Position numbers and translations under genes: made by a program. Shown here in pieces: positions 30,781 to 40,030 of a stretch of DNA of 53,731 nt. Each line of letters starts with the position of its first letter. The first letter of the stretch is position 1. The stretch spans positions 1,285-55,015 of the forward strand of contig VBOZ01000002.1 in assembly GCA_005893305.1 (NCBI GenBank), read 5' to 3'. Under the pieces are notes generated by a model, which worked only from the letters and a program-made list of their open reading frames with translations, was not told the DNA's origin and made no database searches. Source of the DNA: Candidatus Eisenbacteria bacterium. Lineage in GTDB: Bacteria; Eisenbacteria; RBG-16-71-46; SZUA-252.

Positions 30781-32240
30781 CTGGACGCGCTTGCCGCCTC
30801 CCGCCTGGGTCTTCAGAAGATCACGACGGAGTCGCTCATCGGCTCGGGCCGGGACCAGGTGACGATGGCCCAACTTCCGGTCGATCGGGTCGCCGAGTAC
30901 GCCGCCGAGGATGCCGACGCCTGCCTCCGCCTGGAGCCGGTCCTCCGCAAGGAGATGGAAGCGACCGGCGTCCTCCCGCTCTTCAGCGAGGTGGAGATGC
31001 CGCTGGTCGGCGTGCTCACGCGGATGGAGCGCGCCGGCGTGAAGATCGACACGCCGCTCCTCGAGTCGATGTCGGCCGATCTGGGCCGCGAGCTCGCGGG
31101 CCTGGAAGAGCAGATTCAGGAAGCAGCGGGGGTTCCGTTCAACGTGAACTCGACGCGGCAGGTCGCGGAGGTCCTCTTCGAGCGCCTCAAGCTCCCCAAG
31201 GGCAAGCGGACGAAGGACGGGTACTCGACCGACGTGGAGGTGCTGGAGCAGCTGGCCCCTCTCCACCCGCTCCCCAAGCTTCTCCTGGCCCACCGCCAAT
31301 TTCAGAAGCTGAAGACCACCTACGTGGACTCCCTTCCGCGCCTGGTGAATCCCGAGACGGGGAGGGTGCACACCACCTTCCATCAAACGGTCGCCTCGAC
31401 GGGGCGGCTGAGCGCGAGCGACCCAAGTCTCCAGAACATCCCGATCCGCACCGAGGAGGGGCGGGCCATCCGGCGCGCGTTCGTCGCGGAGGGGGAGCGC
31501 GGGCTCCTGGCATCCTTCGACTACTCGCAGGTGGAGCTTCGTCTCCTGGCCCACCTCTCCCACGATCCGGTCTTGACCGAGGCGTTTCGCACCGGGGGCG
31601 ACGTCCACGCGACGACCGCGTCGCGCCTCTTTGGGCTCGCGCCGGAGGCGGTCACGCCCGGGCAGCGCGCCCAGGCGAAGGTCGTGAACTTCGGGATTCT
31701 GTATGGGATGGGGCCCGCCCGCCTCGCGCGCGAGCTCTCCTTGTCCCGGGCACTCGCCGCCGCCTTCATCGAGGAGTACAAGCGGACGCTCTCGGGCGTG
31801 GCCGCGTACCTCGATCAGGTGCTCGAAACGGCGCGCCGGACCGGATACGTCGAGACCATCCTGAAGCGCCGCCGCCCGCTTCCTGGGCTCCGGGCGGAAG
31901 GGGCCCGTCGGGCCGACGCGGAGCGCGCCGCGATCAACGCGCCGATCCAGGGCTCGGCCGCGGATCTGGTCAAGGTGGCGATGGTCAAGATCGACTCGCT
32001 TCTCGCGGAGCAGGGGTACCGCACGCGACTCATCCTCCAGCTGCACGACGAGCTCCTCTTCGAGACCGACGAGGACGAGATCGGGGCGGCGTCGTCGATC
32101 ATCCGGGAGGTGATGGAGCACGCGATCCCGCTCCGCGTGCCCCTCGTGGTGCACCAGGGGCAGGGGCGCACGTGGGCCGACGCCCATGCGTGACGGGATT
32201 CGGCTTGACCCTGCGCCGTGCCGACCGATAGGTTGAAACG

Positions 32241-32855
32241 ATGGTCCGGATCGGCGTGACCGGGCGCATGGGCTCGGGGAAGTCGACGGTGGCGCGGCGC
32301 TTCCAGGAGAAGGGGGCGACGCTGGTCGACGGCGACACGCTGGGCTGGGAGGTTCTCCGCCTCCCGGACGTGAGGGAAGCGATCGCGGCCTCGATGGGGC
32401 CGGATGTCATCGATCGCGGAGGGCAGGTCGATCGGGCGCGACTCGGTCGAGTGGTCTTTCGCGATCCGGGAGCGATGGAGCGGCTGAACGGGATCGTCCA
32501 GCCGGTTCTGCTTCGGCGCGTTCGAGAGGTGTTGGAGGCGCCGGGGCAGGGGGTGCTGGTCCTCGACGCGGCCGTGCTTCCGGCTTGGCGTTTGGAGCCG
32601 GAGCTGGACGGCGTCATCGAGGTGGTCGCCTCCGAGGATACCCGGGTGCGGCGGATTCGCGCCGCGCGAGGATTCACGGATCAGGAGGCGCGCGAGCGCA
32701 TCCAAGGACAGAAGCTGCCCCCGATCCGCGGGGCGCGGCGGCAGTGGCGGATCGAGAACGAAGGGGATCGCGCCGAGCTGAATCGGCGCGCGGACGCGAT
32801 CTGGGAAGAGATCGAGAGCCTGGGACGCTCGGGCGAGAGCGGCTCTCCGGCTTGA
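32241..32855 (+). CDS. coaE: Dephospho-CoA kinase
   Basis: 204-residue P-loop kinase for the last step of coenzyme A synthesis. Walker A GRMGSGKSTVARRF at residues 8-21; VDGDTLGWEVL stands for the conserved D-AD segment that binds dephospho-CoA; LDAAVLPAWRLEPELDGVI matches the family's DxPLLFExG-like region; EDTRVRRIRAARGF is the lid with its arginines. ATG start at 32241 with GATAGGTTGAAACG upstream. It sits between polA and prfB; polA-coaE adjacency is common in bacteria. Confidence 0.93.
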   Translation: MVRIGVTGRMGSGKSTVARRFQEKGATLVDGDTLGWEVLRLPDVREAIAASMGPDVIDRGGQVDRARLGRVVFRDPGAMERLNGIVQPVLLRRVREVLEAPGQGVLVLDAAVLPAWRLEPELDGVIEVVASEDTRVRRIRAARGFTDQEARERIQGQKLPPIRGARRQWRIENEGDRAELNRRADAIWEEIESLGRSGESGSPA

Positions 32856-32874
32856 ACGGAAAGGGGCGTACGAA

Positions 32875-33979
32875 GTGGATTTGATGGAGACGCGAAGGCG
32901 CCTTGAGGACGGCCGCCAGATTCTGGCGGAGCTCCGGAGCTATCTTTGACATCGAGCAGCGCGAAGCGCGCGCCCGGGAGCTCGAGGGCAAGATGGCGGA
33001 GCCGGGCTTCTGGGAGGATCCGGAGAAGGCGCAGAAGGTCGTAGCCGATCTCAAGGCGCTCCGCCGCATCTACGAACCCTACCAGGAACTCCTGCGGCAG
33101 ATCGACGACGCGGAGGGGATGGCGGCGCTCGTGGCGCAGGAGCCCGACGAGTCGATCGCGGCGGAGCTGGAGGAGCAGTCGAAGAGTCTCCTTCCTCGAA
33201 TCCACGCCCTCGAGATGCGGAGCCTTCTCTCCGAGGAGAGCGACGCGCACGGCGCCATCGTGACGATCCATCCGGGCGCCGGCGGGACTGAATCCCAGGA
33301 CTGGGCCGAGATGCTCTTCCGGATGTACACCCGTTACGTGGAGCGGAGGGGCTGGAGCACGCAGGTGCTCGACCTGCAGCCGGGGGACGAGGCGGGGATC
33401 AAGGACGCCACGATTCAGGTGGACGGCGACTTCGCCTACGGCTACCTGAAGGCGGAGCGCGGTGTCCACCGCCTGGTGCGAATCTCGCCGTACGACGCCC
33501 AACACCGCCGGCATACCTCCTTCGCTTCGGTGTTCGTGTTTCCCCAGGTGGGAGAGGACACGAAGATCGACATCAAGGAGAGCGAGATTCGGATCGACAC
33601 CTTCCGCGCCGGCGGGGCGGGAGGCCAGCACGTGAACAAGACCGAGTCCGCGATACGCATCACGCACCTCCCGACCGGCCTCGTGGTTCAGTGTCAGAAC
33701 GAGCGCTCGCAGCACCGAAACCGGGACTCGGCCCTCAAGGTGCTCACGGCGCGCCTCTACGCCATGCGTCTCGAGGAGGACCGCGAGAAATTGAACTCGC
33801 TCGGCGGCGGGAAGAAGGACATCGCGTGGGGGAACCAGATCCGGTCGTACGTCTTCCAGCCCTACACCCAGGTCAAGGACCACAGGACGGACGTCGTCGT
33901 GACCGACGTGCAGTCGGTCATGGACGGCGACCTCGATCCATTCATCGACGCCTATCTGAGGCTGAAGGAGCCCAAGTGA
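32875..33979 (+). CDS. prfB: Peptide chain release factor 2, with programmed +1 frameshift
   Basis: Read as 32875-32946 joined to 32948-33979, giving 367 residues (E. coli RF2: 365). RF2 ends translation at UGA and UAA. The short first frame encodes 24 residues ending LRSYL and meets an in-frame TGA at 32947-32949; skipping T32947 continues DIEQREARARELEGKM. GGQ (residues 249-251, RAGGAGGQHVNKTES) drives peptide release. The codon-reading tripeptide, normally SPF, is SPY (204-206) in VRISPYDAQ. GTG 32875 is preferred because GGAAAGGGG ends 8 bases before it; TTG 32881 and ATG 32884 are alternatives. The stop overlaps the next gene (GTGA). Confidence 0.95.
32936..32950 (+). promoter_or_regulatory. 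prfB +1 programmed frameshift site
   Basis: Sequence GGAG-CTAT-CTT-TGA-C: an internal Shine-Dalgarno-like GGAG (32936-32939), the slippery CTT codon (32944-32946), then TGA and C. This is the known autoregulatory RF2 layout (E. coli: AGGGGGTATCTTTGAC): when RF2 is scarce the ribosome shifts +1 at CTT-T and makes more RF2. The TATCTTTGAC core is identical to the E. coli one; the internal SD is shorter. Confidence 0.95.
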
Positions 33980-35355
33980 ACCCCGAGATCTTCCGCGAAT
34001 ACGATATCCGCGGCATTGCCGATCGCGAGCTGACCGACGACGTGGTCCATTCCGTTGGCCGCGCGTTCGCGCAGCGCATGCGGGAGCAGGGAAAGAGTCG
34101 AATCGCCGTCGGACGGGACGTCCGGCTTTCCTCGCACCGGATCCGCACGGCGCTGATCGAGGGGCTCCGGGATCAGGGAGCTACCGTCCTCGATGTGGGC
34201 ATGGTCCCCACCCCGGCGCTCTATTTCGCGGTCCTCCATCTGAAGGCGGACGGTGGGGTGATGGTGACGGGCAGCCACAATCCGATCGAGTACAACGGGC
34301 TCAAGCTCTCGGACGGCGTCCAGTCACTCCACGGCGAGGATATCCAGGAGATCCGCGAACGGACGGGGTCGGCGGGGGTCCTCGCGGAGCGCGGCACGGT
34401 CGAGGAGGTCTCCGTCGATGAGGCGTACCTTTCGGACCTGGTCGCGCGCGTCGGCCAGGTCGGGCCTTTGAACGTGACCTGCGATCCCGGGAACGGGGCA
34501 GCCAGCATCCTGGGGCCGCGCTTCCTGCGCGCGATCGGGTGCCGGGTGGACGCCATCTTCGCGGAGCCCGACGGCCGCTTCCCGAATCACCTTCCCGACC
34601 CCACGGTGCCCGAGCTGGTTCGCGCCCTCGCGGAGCGGGTCCGGTCGACCCGGGCCGACATTGGTATTGGGTTCGACGGGGACGCGGACCGCGTCGGAGC
34701 GGTGGACGAGCAGGGACGGCTCCTGTTCGGGGACCAGACGCTCGCGCTCTATGCGGCGGACGTTCTCGCGAAGATGCCCGGGAGCCCGATCGTCTTCGAG
34801 GTCAAATGCTCCCAAGGCCTCGTGGAATGGGTCGAGGCCAAGGGGGGGAAGCCGATCATGTGGAAGGCGGGCCACTCCCTCATCAAGGCGAAGATGCGTG
34901 AGCTGAACGCCCCGCTCGGGGGCGAGATGTCGGGGCACATGTTCTTCGCGGACGAGTTCTACGGCTACGACGACGCGCTCTACGCCGCCGGCCGCCTGCT
35001 CCGGATCCTCGCGAGGTCGGGCGGGAAGAAGCTCTCCTCGCTGGTGGACGCCCTGCCGCAGTCGCGCTATTTCGCCACGCCCGAGATCCGCCTGGGCTGT
35101 ACCGACGCCGCCAAATTTGCTATCGTAGACGCGGTGCGCGAGCACTACCGCGCCCAGCACGAGGTGCTGGATGTGGACGGAGCCAGAGTCCAATTCGGCG
35201 ACGGCTGGGGCCTGATCCGGGCTTCCAACACGCAGCCCGTGCTGGTCGTCCGATTCGAGGCGAGGAGCCGGGAGCGCCTGCAAGCGATCTCCCGCGACGT
35301 GTATGAAGTTTTGTCTCGTTACCCCGAGGTGACGATCCCCGCGCTCCACGTCTGA
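33976..35355 (+). CDS. manB: Phosphomannomutase/phosphoglucomutase
   Basis: 459-residue alpha-D-phosphohexomutase interconverting 1- and 6-phosphates of mannose or glucose. Four domain motifs: FREYDIRGIAD at the N-terminus, phosphoserine Ser100 in VTGSHNPIEYNGLK, metal loop GFDGDADRVG, sugar-binding GGEMSGHMFF and phosphate-binding RASNTQP. It is of the AlgC/ManB kind. GTG 33976 overlaps prfB (GTGA). Together with the isomerase and nucleotidyltransferase at 18-20 kb it would supply nucleotide sugars for polysaccharide. Family members differ in sugar preference, so the symbol is tentative. Confidence 0.93.
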   Translation: MNPEIFREYDIRGIADRELTDDVVHSVGRAFAQRMREQGKSRIAVGRDVRLSSHRIRTALIEGLRDQGATVLDVGMVPTPALYFAVLHLKADGGVMVTGSHNPIEYNGLKLSDGVQSLHGEDIQEIRERTGSAGVLAERGTVEEVSVDEAYLSDLVARVGQVGPLNVTCDPGNGAASILGPRFLRAIGCRVDAIFAEPDGRFPNHLPDPTVPELVRALAERVRSTRADIGIGFDGDADRVGAVDEQGRLLFGDQTLALYAADVLAKMPGSPIVFEVKCSQGLVEWVEAKGGKPIMWKAGHSLIKAKMRELNAPLGGEMSGHMFFADEFYGYDDALYAAGRLLRILARSGGKKLSSLVDALPQSRYFATPEIRLGCTDAAKFAIVDAVREHYRAQHEVLDVDGARVQFGDGWGLIRASNTQPVLVVRFEARSRERLQAISRDVYEVLSRYPEVTIPALHV

Positions 35356-35396
35356 GCGTCCGTCGTCTCGCGCCACGCCGGAAAGGGTGGATTTCC

Positions 35397-38123
35397 TTGC
35401 GAGCGGCACGCGGCCTGTTCCTCTTCATCGTCCCACTGATCGCTTTCGCCGCCTCCGCGGTCCCCTGCTTCGCCCAGGACGAGTTCCTGATCAACGACGA
35501 TCGCGTCGACCGCAACCAGTGGGCGCCGCAGGCCGCGCGTGGCTCGACCGGTACCCTGGTCGTGGTCTGGATGGACGGCCGGAACATGACGGGGTCGGTC
35601 GTGGACTTCGACACCTACCTGGTCACGATCCGGAACCCGCAGGCGGTCGGCTCGACGGTGAACCGGCGCCTCAACGACGATCCGCCCGGCGCGCCCCAGG
35701 GATTCCCCTCCATCGACTCGAGCCCGGCGGGCACCTTCTTCTGCGTGTGGGAGGACAGCCGCGCGGGAAACCGGGACATCTACGGGGCGACCCTCGATTC
35801 GATCGGGCTCAGGATCACGCCCAACCTGCGCCTGAATGACGACGCTACTTTCTCGGAGCAGGCCAACCCCATCGTGACGGGCGTCGGCGCGAGCCGGTAT
35901 CTCGCCGCGTGGGGAGATCAGCGGCAGGGTCAAGGCGAGGTGTTCGCAGCCATGCTGACCAGCTCCGGGGCGCCGATCGGACCCAACTTCAAGATCTCGG
36001 CGGACCCGATTTCCGGGGGAAGCTACCAGGGAGAGCCCGCCGCCGACGCGCGGGCGGACGGCAGGACCCTCGTCGCCTGGCTCGACGGCAGGGAAGGTGG
36101 AACGGTGTTCGGCGCGACCTTCGACGTCTACGCGCAATGGCTCGACGGGGACGGTCAGCCGATCGGCGGCAATTTCAAGGTCAACGACACCGTCGGCCCG
36201 CAGCGCGATACGTCGGTCGCGGTCGCGGCCGACTCCACGGGCGGGTTCGTCGTCGCGTGGATCGATCGGCGCAACTTCCCGGGCGACGCGGGCGACGTGT
36301 ACGCCCAGCGGTACGATGCCGGCGGGAATTCGGTCGGAGCCAACGTGCGCGTGAACGACGATGGGCCCGGCCGCGAGCAGCGCGCGGTTCGCGCGGTCGC
36401 CATTCCGGGAGCGGTCTGCCTCATCTGGGAAGACCTCCGGGGAAACCTCGGCCTCGATTCGAACGTCGAGGCGGCGAGGATCCCTTTCGATTCGTCGCCC
36501 CCCGGAGCCAACTTCCGCGTCAACGTCTCCATTCCCGCGAGGCAGGGGACCCCGGGAGGGGTCTGGGACGGCCGAGACGCCATTCTCGCGGCGTGGGAGG
36601 ACGGGAGAAACGGAGCCCCCGACATTTACGCGATCTCGATTCTCTCGGACGGCACCCGGCGCGGGACGGAGACCCAGCTGAACGACGACGCCGCGCCCGG
36701 CGACCAGCGGCGGCCGGAAGTAGGGCGCGGTCCGGGACGTTACGTGGCGACGTGGACCGACCGGCGGAGCGGAACCAACGACCTCTTTGGCCAGTGGATC
36801 ACCTCGGCCGGAGGCCGCGACGGGCCGAATCACCGGATCTGGAAGGACGACGGGATCTCGCGACCGGTGTCGGCCGCTTCGGCGGTCGAGCCCGGAGGAT
36901 CCGCCCTCGTGGCGGTCCACCTGACGCGCGACTCCGACGCGGGGGAGATTCGGGGATTCTCCTACACGACAATCGGGGCGTCTCCGACCTCGAGCTTCTG
37001 GATCTCGGATAGTCTTCCCAGCGCGCAGGCGATTCCGGCGGTCACCGCGACCGCGTCCGGTTTCACGGCGGCGTGGCTCGATTCCCGCGACGGAATCCCT
37101 CGAATCTATGGGCAGCGGCTCTCGATAAGCGGCGCCCGCGTCGGGGGGAACCACGCGGTGCTCGCTGTCGAGCCGGCGGACCCTGTACTCGCCCTCGACC
37201 TGGACGCCGATCCGGCCGGCGGCTACTGGCTCTGCTACGCGGAGGGCATGACCGTCGACCAGCGCCTCTGGATCGTCCACCTGGATGCGAATCTTCTCGC
37301 CGATCGCGGTCCGATCCAGGTGGCGCCCTCGATGCCCGGCACGCGCGCCCACCCATCGATCGGCGTGGGGCCGGACGGCCGCGTCGAGGTTGCGTGGCTG
37401 GGCGCCGGCGTCGGCGGGCGTGGACAGTGCTACCACCAGGCCTTCGATCCGTCCGGCATCCCATTGAGCCCCGAATTCACGCTGGGCCCCGGGGACGGAG
37501 TGGAGACGCAGGCGGCGCCCCGCCTTTCGGTCGCGGGCGAGACGTCGATCGCGACATGGGAAGCCGACCGGGACGGGAATTGGGGCATCTGGCTCCAGAC
37601 ATTCACGCTGGGCGCGGTTCCCAAGTCGGGGGTCATGCGCATCGACCAGGACGTGCTGGGCGCCGACCAGCTCGACCCGAGCCCGGGCCTCGATCCTTCC
37701 GGCCGCGTGATCATCCTTTGGTCCGACGGTCGATCGGCCTCGAGCGGCACCGACATCTTGGGACGTGTGTTCTCATTCGGCACGACCGATGTCATCGAGC
37801 CTCCCTTGCCGCCGCCGGCGCCGCGCCCGGCACCGCCCCGCGCGCTCCGGGTCGGTCCGGCCCGGCCCAATCCGTTTTCCGGTACGATCGGGATTTCGGT
37901 GGAAGTGCCGGCAGCGCGATCGGCGCGCGTCACGGTCCGGGTGGTCAACGTCCGTGGAGAGGTCGTGGCCACGATCTACGATGGCCCGACCGCCGCGGAA
38001 CGGGTCCTGGTACGATGGGATGGTACGGACAGGCACTCGCACAAGGTGGGGAGCGGCGTCTACTGGATCGTCGCGGATGCAGGAGGGGAGCGCCGTGCGC
38101 TTCGCGTCGTCCAGCTTCGGTAG
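35397..38123 (+). CDS. Secreted repeat protein (propeller-like) with FlgD-like C-terminal domain
   Basis: 908 residues. A signal peptide (FLFIVPLIAFAASAVPCFAQ) leads into about 14 units of roughly 56 residues, each centred on [AV]W-x-D-x-R followed by a D-[IV]-[YF]-[GA] strand: clear copies start near 35559, 35744, 35908, 36076, 36254, 36423, 36591, 36749, 37071 and 37717, with weaker ones between. This is what a beta-propeller looks like, but the fold is inferred. The last ~90 residues (ARPNPFSGTI, VRVVNVRGEVV, VRWDGTD, SGVYWI) form a FlgD-Ig / type-IX-sorting-like tail. TTG 35397 follows GGAAAGGGTGG. Function unknown; probably cell surface or released. Confidence 0.85.
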   Translation: MRAARGLFLFIVPLIAFAASAVPCFAQDEFLINDDRVDRNQWAPQAARGSTGTLVVVWMDGRNMTGSVVDFDTYLVTIRNPQAVGSTVNRRLNDDPPGAPQGFPSIDSSPAGTFFCVWEDSRAGNRDIYGATLDSIGLRITPNLRLNDDATFSEQANPIVTGVGASRYLAAWGDQRQGQGEVFAAMLTSSGAPIGPNFKISADPISGGSYQGEPAADARADGRTLVAWLDGREGGTVFGATFDVYAQWLDGDGQPIGGNFKVNDTVGPQRDTSVAVAADSTGGFVVAWIDRRNFPGDAGDVYAQRYDAGGNSVGANVRVNDDGPGREQRAVRAVAIPGAVCLIWEDLRGNLGLDSNVEAARIPFDSSPPGANFRVNVSIPARQGTPGGVWDGRDAILAAWEDGRNGAPDIYAISILSDGTRRGTETQLNDDAAPGDQRRPEVGRGPGRYVATWTDRRSGTNDLFGQWITSAGGRDGPNHRIWKDDGISRPVSAASAVEPGGSALVAVHLTRDSDAGEIRGFSYTTIGASPTSSFWISDSLPSAQAIPAVTATASGFTAAWLDSRDGIPRIYGQRLSISGARVGGNHAVLAVEPADPVLALDLDADPAGGYWLCYAEGMTVDQRLWIVHLDANLLADRGPIQVAPSMPGTRAHPSIGVGPDGRVEVAWLGAGVGGRGQCYHQAFDPSGIPLSPEFTLGPGDGVETQAAPRLSVAGETSIATWEADRDGNWGIWLQTFTLGAVPKSGVMRIDQDVLGADQLDPSPGLDPSGRVIILWSDGRSASSGTDILGRVFSFGTTDVIEPPLPPPAPRPAPPRALRVGPARPNPFSGTIGISVEVPAARSARVTVRVVNVRGEVVATIYDGPTAAERVLVRWDGTDRHSHKVGSGVYWIVADAGGERRALRVVQLR

Positions 38124-40011
38124 ATCCTTCCGGTGCGCCGCGCTGATTCTCGCGTGCGGAACGGCGCGCGCGGGGGCCGCGCCGGCGTGGAGCGGGGAGT
38201 CGCTGCGCTCCGTCGCGCGCGCTCCCGAGGTCCGCGTGGTCACGTCGAGCCGGGCCGGATCGCCGGGCGCGACCGTGGACGCCCTCGAGCACGCCGGCTA
38301 TCACGTCGACGTCGCGGTTCTTCCCGACATTTTCTTCGTTCGCCCGGGCACGCACGCGGCCGGGCTCCCGCCGGGTTTCGCGGACGCCACCCCTCCGGCG
38401 GCGGCGCGGGCACCCGCGGAGACTCCGTTCGATCCGTTCGAGGGACGCGCGGACGCGTTGCCGCCCGCGATCCGTCCTTCGAGGGCTCTCGGCGCGCGCG
38501 GCGCCGGCCGCGCGGCCGGCATCAGGCTGCCGGGCGGGCTGCCGTACGGCGCGCGATGGACCGACACGAGCGAGTTCATGGTCGGCCGGGTGGCGGTGCC
38601 GATCCTGTTCCCGGACAGCGACGGAAGCATCGACGTGAACCGCTACGACTGGACGCCCGCGCTCCGCGACTCGGTGGTCCGATCCGCCGTGAGGGGTTTT
38701 CTCAAGTGGACCGCGATCGCGAGCGCCCACGGCGTGCCGTTGACATTCCTGGTCGAGGTCGAGCCGATCTCGCCGACCCGCTACGAACCGATCGATCGGA
38801 CGATCGCCGATGAGCACCTCTGGTTGGAGGAAGCGCTCGAGCCCCTGGTTGGGTACCAAGGAGACGCGGTGACCATGGCCTATGAGCTGGCCAACGCGGC
38901 GCGCGCGCGTCTCGGCGCGCACTGGGCGGCGGTCCTCGTGGCGGTTCAGAACGACACCGATCCCGACGGATCGTTTCCCGACGGCCTCCGGGAGCACGCG
39001 GTCCTGGGCGGGCCCTACTTCGTGATCACGGTCAAGCCGTCGAACGCGGCGAGCGCGAGCGTCGACTACTATATCGAGCACGAGATGACGCACATGTTCT
39101 GGGCGCTCGATGAGTATCCGGCCGGCAACGCGTGGTGGTCCTGCACGCTCCGCACAGGCTATTTCGCGCAGCCGAATACGAACTCGGACGTGCCGATTCC
39201 GGCGTACTGCTACGGCGCCAACCAGTCTCTCAGGCGGCATTGCTTCATGAAGGACAACTACCCGGACAGCCTCTGCGCCGCGACCGCCCGGCAGATCGGC
39301 TGGGTCGATCTCGATCAGACGGGGGTGCTCGACCTCCTGGAAACGCGCCCGACGGTCCGGCCGGATTCCGTTCAGTTCGCGGGCGGCCTGGGCGCCCCGT
39401 TCACGATTCGGGGCGCGGCGGCCGATGAGGCCCTCCCGAATACGAATCCCTACGAGTTCGAAGCAGGCGATTCGATCACGATCGCGACCGTCGATTCCAT
39501 TCTCTACCGGGTGGACGGCGGCCCGTGGACCTCGGTGAACCCGGACGACGGGATCTTCGACCAGGGATCGGAGCGCTTCACGTTCCTCCTTCCGTCCCCG
39601 GGACTCGGAAATCATCTGCTCGAGTTCCAGGCGCGGAACTCGAGCGGGCGGAACATGCTGATCCCCGCGAGCGCGCTGGTCACCGTCGCGGGGGGCGCCG
39701 CGCCGATCGGCGGCTCCGGCACGGACGACGCGGCCATCCATCCTCGGCTTCACGCCGGCCCCGTCCCGAGCTCGGGCGGCGTGCGCTTCTCCCTCGCCGG
39801 GCGCCGCGGTTCATCGGCGCGGGCCCGGCTTTACGACGTGGCGGGTCGCGTGATCCGCTCCTGGTCGCTCGCGCTGCCCGCGTCGGGCGTCGTCGACTGG
39901 GAGTGGGACGGTCGTCTCTCGGGCGGCGAGCCGGGCGCGGGCGGCCTCTATTTCCTGGTCGTTGAAACCGGGCCGCATCGCCTGAATCGCCGCGTCGTCC
40001 TCCTCCGATAA
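38095..40011 (+). CDS. Secreted zinc metallopeptidase-like protein with FlgD-like C-terminal domain
   Basis: 638 residues. Signal peptide at the start (CAALILACGTARAGA). The central part holds IEHEMTHMFWALDEYP: His329, Glu330 and His333 form HExxH, and D339-E340-Y lies where M64-type peptidases have their DEY, so I infer a metallopeptidase related to that group; substrate unknown. A beta-rich segment and a C-terminal FlgD-like domain (RLYDVAGRVIRSW, WEWDGR, GGLYFLVV) follow. GTG 38095 is chosen because GGAGGGGAG ends 5 bases upstream; ATG 38077 is in frame but has no such site. The start overlaps the previous gene by 29 bases. Confidence 0.8.
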   Translation: MRFASSSFGRSFRCAALILACGTARAGAAPAWSGESLRSVARAPEVRVVTSSRAGSPGATVDALEHAGYHVDVAVLPDIFFVRPGTHAAGLPPGFADATPPAAARAPAETPFDPFEGRADALPPAIRPSRALGARGAGRAAGIRLPGGLPYGARWTDTSEFMVGRVAVPILFPDSDGSIDVNRYDWTPALRDSVVRSAVRGFLKWTAIASAHGVPLTFLVEVEPISPTRYEPIDRTIADEHLWLEEALEPLVGYQGDAVTMAYELANAARARLGAHWAAVLVAVQNDTDPDGSFPDGLREHAVLGGPYFVITVKPSNAASASVDYYIEHEMTHMFWALDEYPAGNAWWSCTLRTGYFAQPNTNSDVPIPAYCYGANQSLRRHCFMKDNYPDSLCAATARQIGWVDLDQTGVLDLLETRPTVRPDSVQFAGGLGAPFTIRGAAADEALPNTNPYEFEAGDSITIATVDSILYRVDGGPWTSVNPDDGIFDQGSERFTFLLPSPGLGNHLLEFQARNSSGRNMLIPASALVTVAGGAAPIGGSGTDDAAIHPRLHAGPVPSSGGVRFSLAGRRGSSARARLYDVAGRVIRSWSLALPASGVVDWEWDGRLSGGEPGAGGLYFLVVETGPHRLNRRVVLLR

Positions 40012-40030
40012 TCGAAAGGAACCTCGCCCC

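Larger units (their letters stand above)
29400..32193 (+). pseudogene. polA: DNA polymerase I, disrupted by a 119-bp internal copy and frameshift
   Basis: All three PolA domains can be read, but not in one frame. 5' nuclease: GVEADDLIGSLA, VTGDKDFFQLV, SDNVPGVPGIGEKTAAQL. The 3'-5' exonuclease starts with motif I (AFDTETTGLN). At 30662 the frame enters an exact copy of 29504-29622, and after 30780 the protein continues in a shifted frame with LDALAASRLGLQKIT and exo motif III (YAAEDADA). The exo motif II region (normally NxKYDxxxL and FDTxxASYLL) is lost. The polymerase domain is intact: motif A DYSQVELRLLAHLS, motif B RAQAKVVNFGILYG, motif C LQLHDELLFE. As polA is normally kept, an assembly error is the simplest explanation; real gene conversion is possible. 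Start ATG 29400. Confidence 0.9.

Noticed and set aside
30781-32231. Frame continuing the polA 5' part after the 119-bp copy
   Set aside because: It is only the shadow of the real polymerase frame; its sequence is Arg/Gly/Pro rich without any PolA motif.
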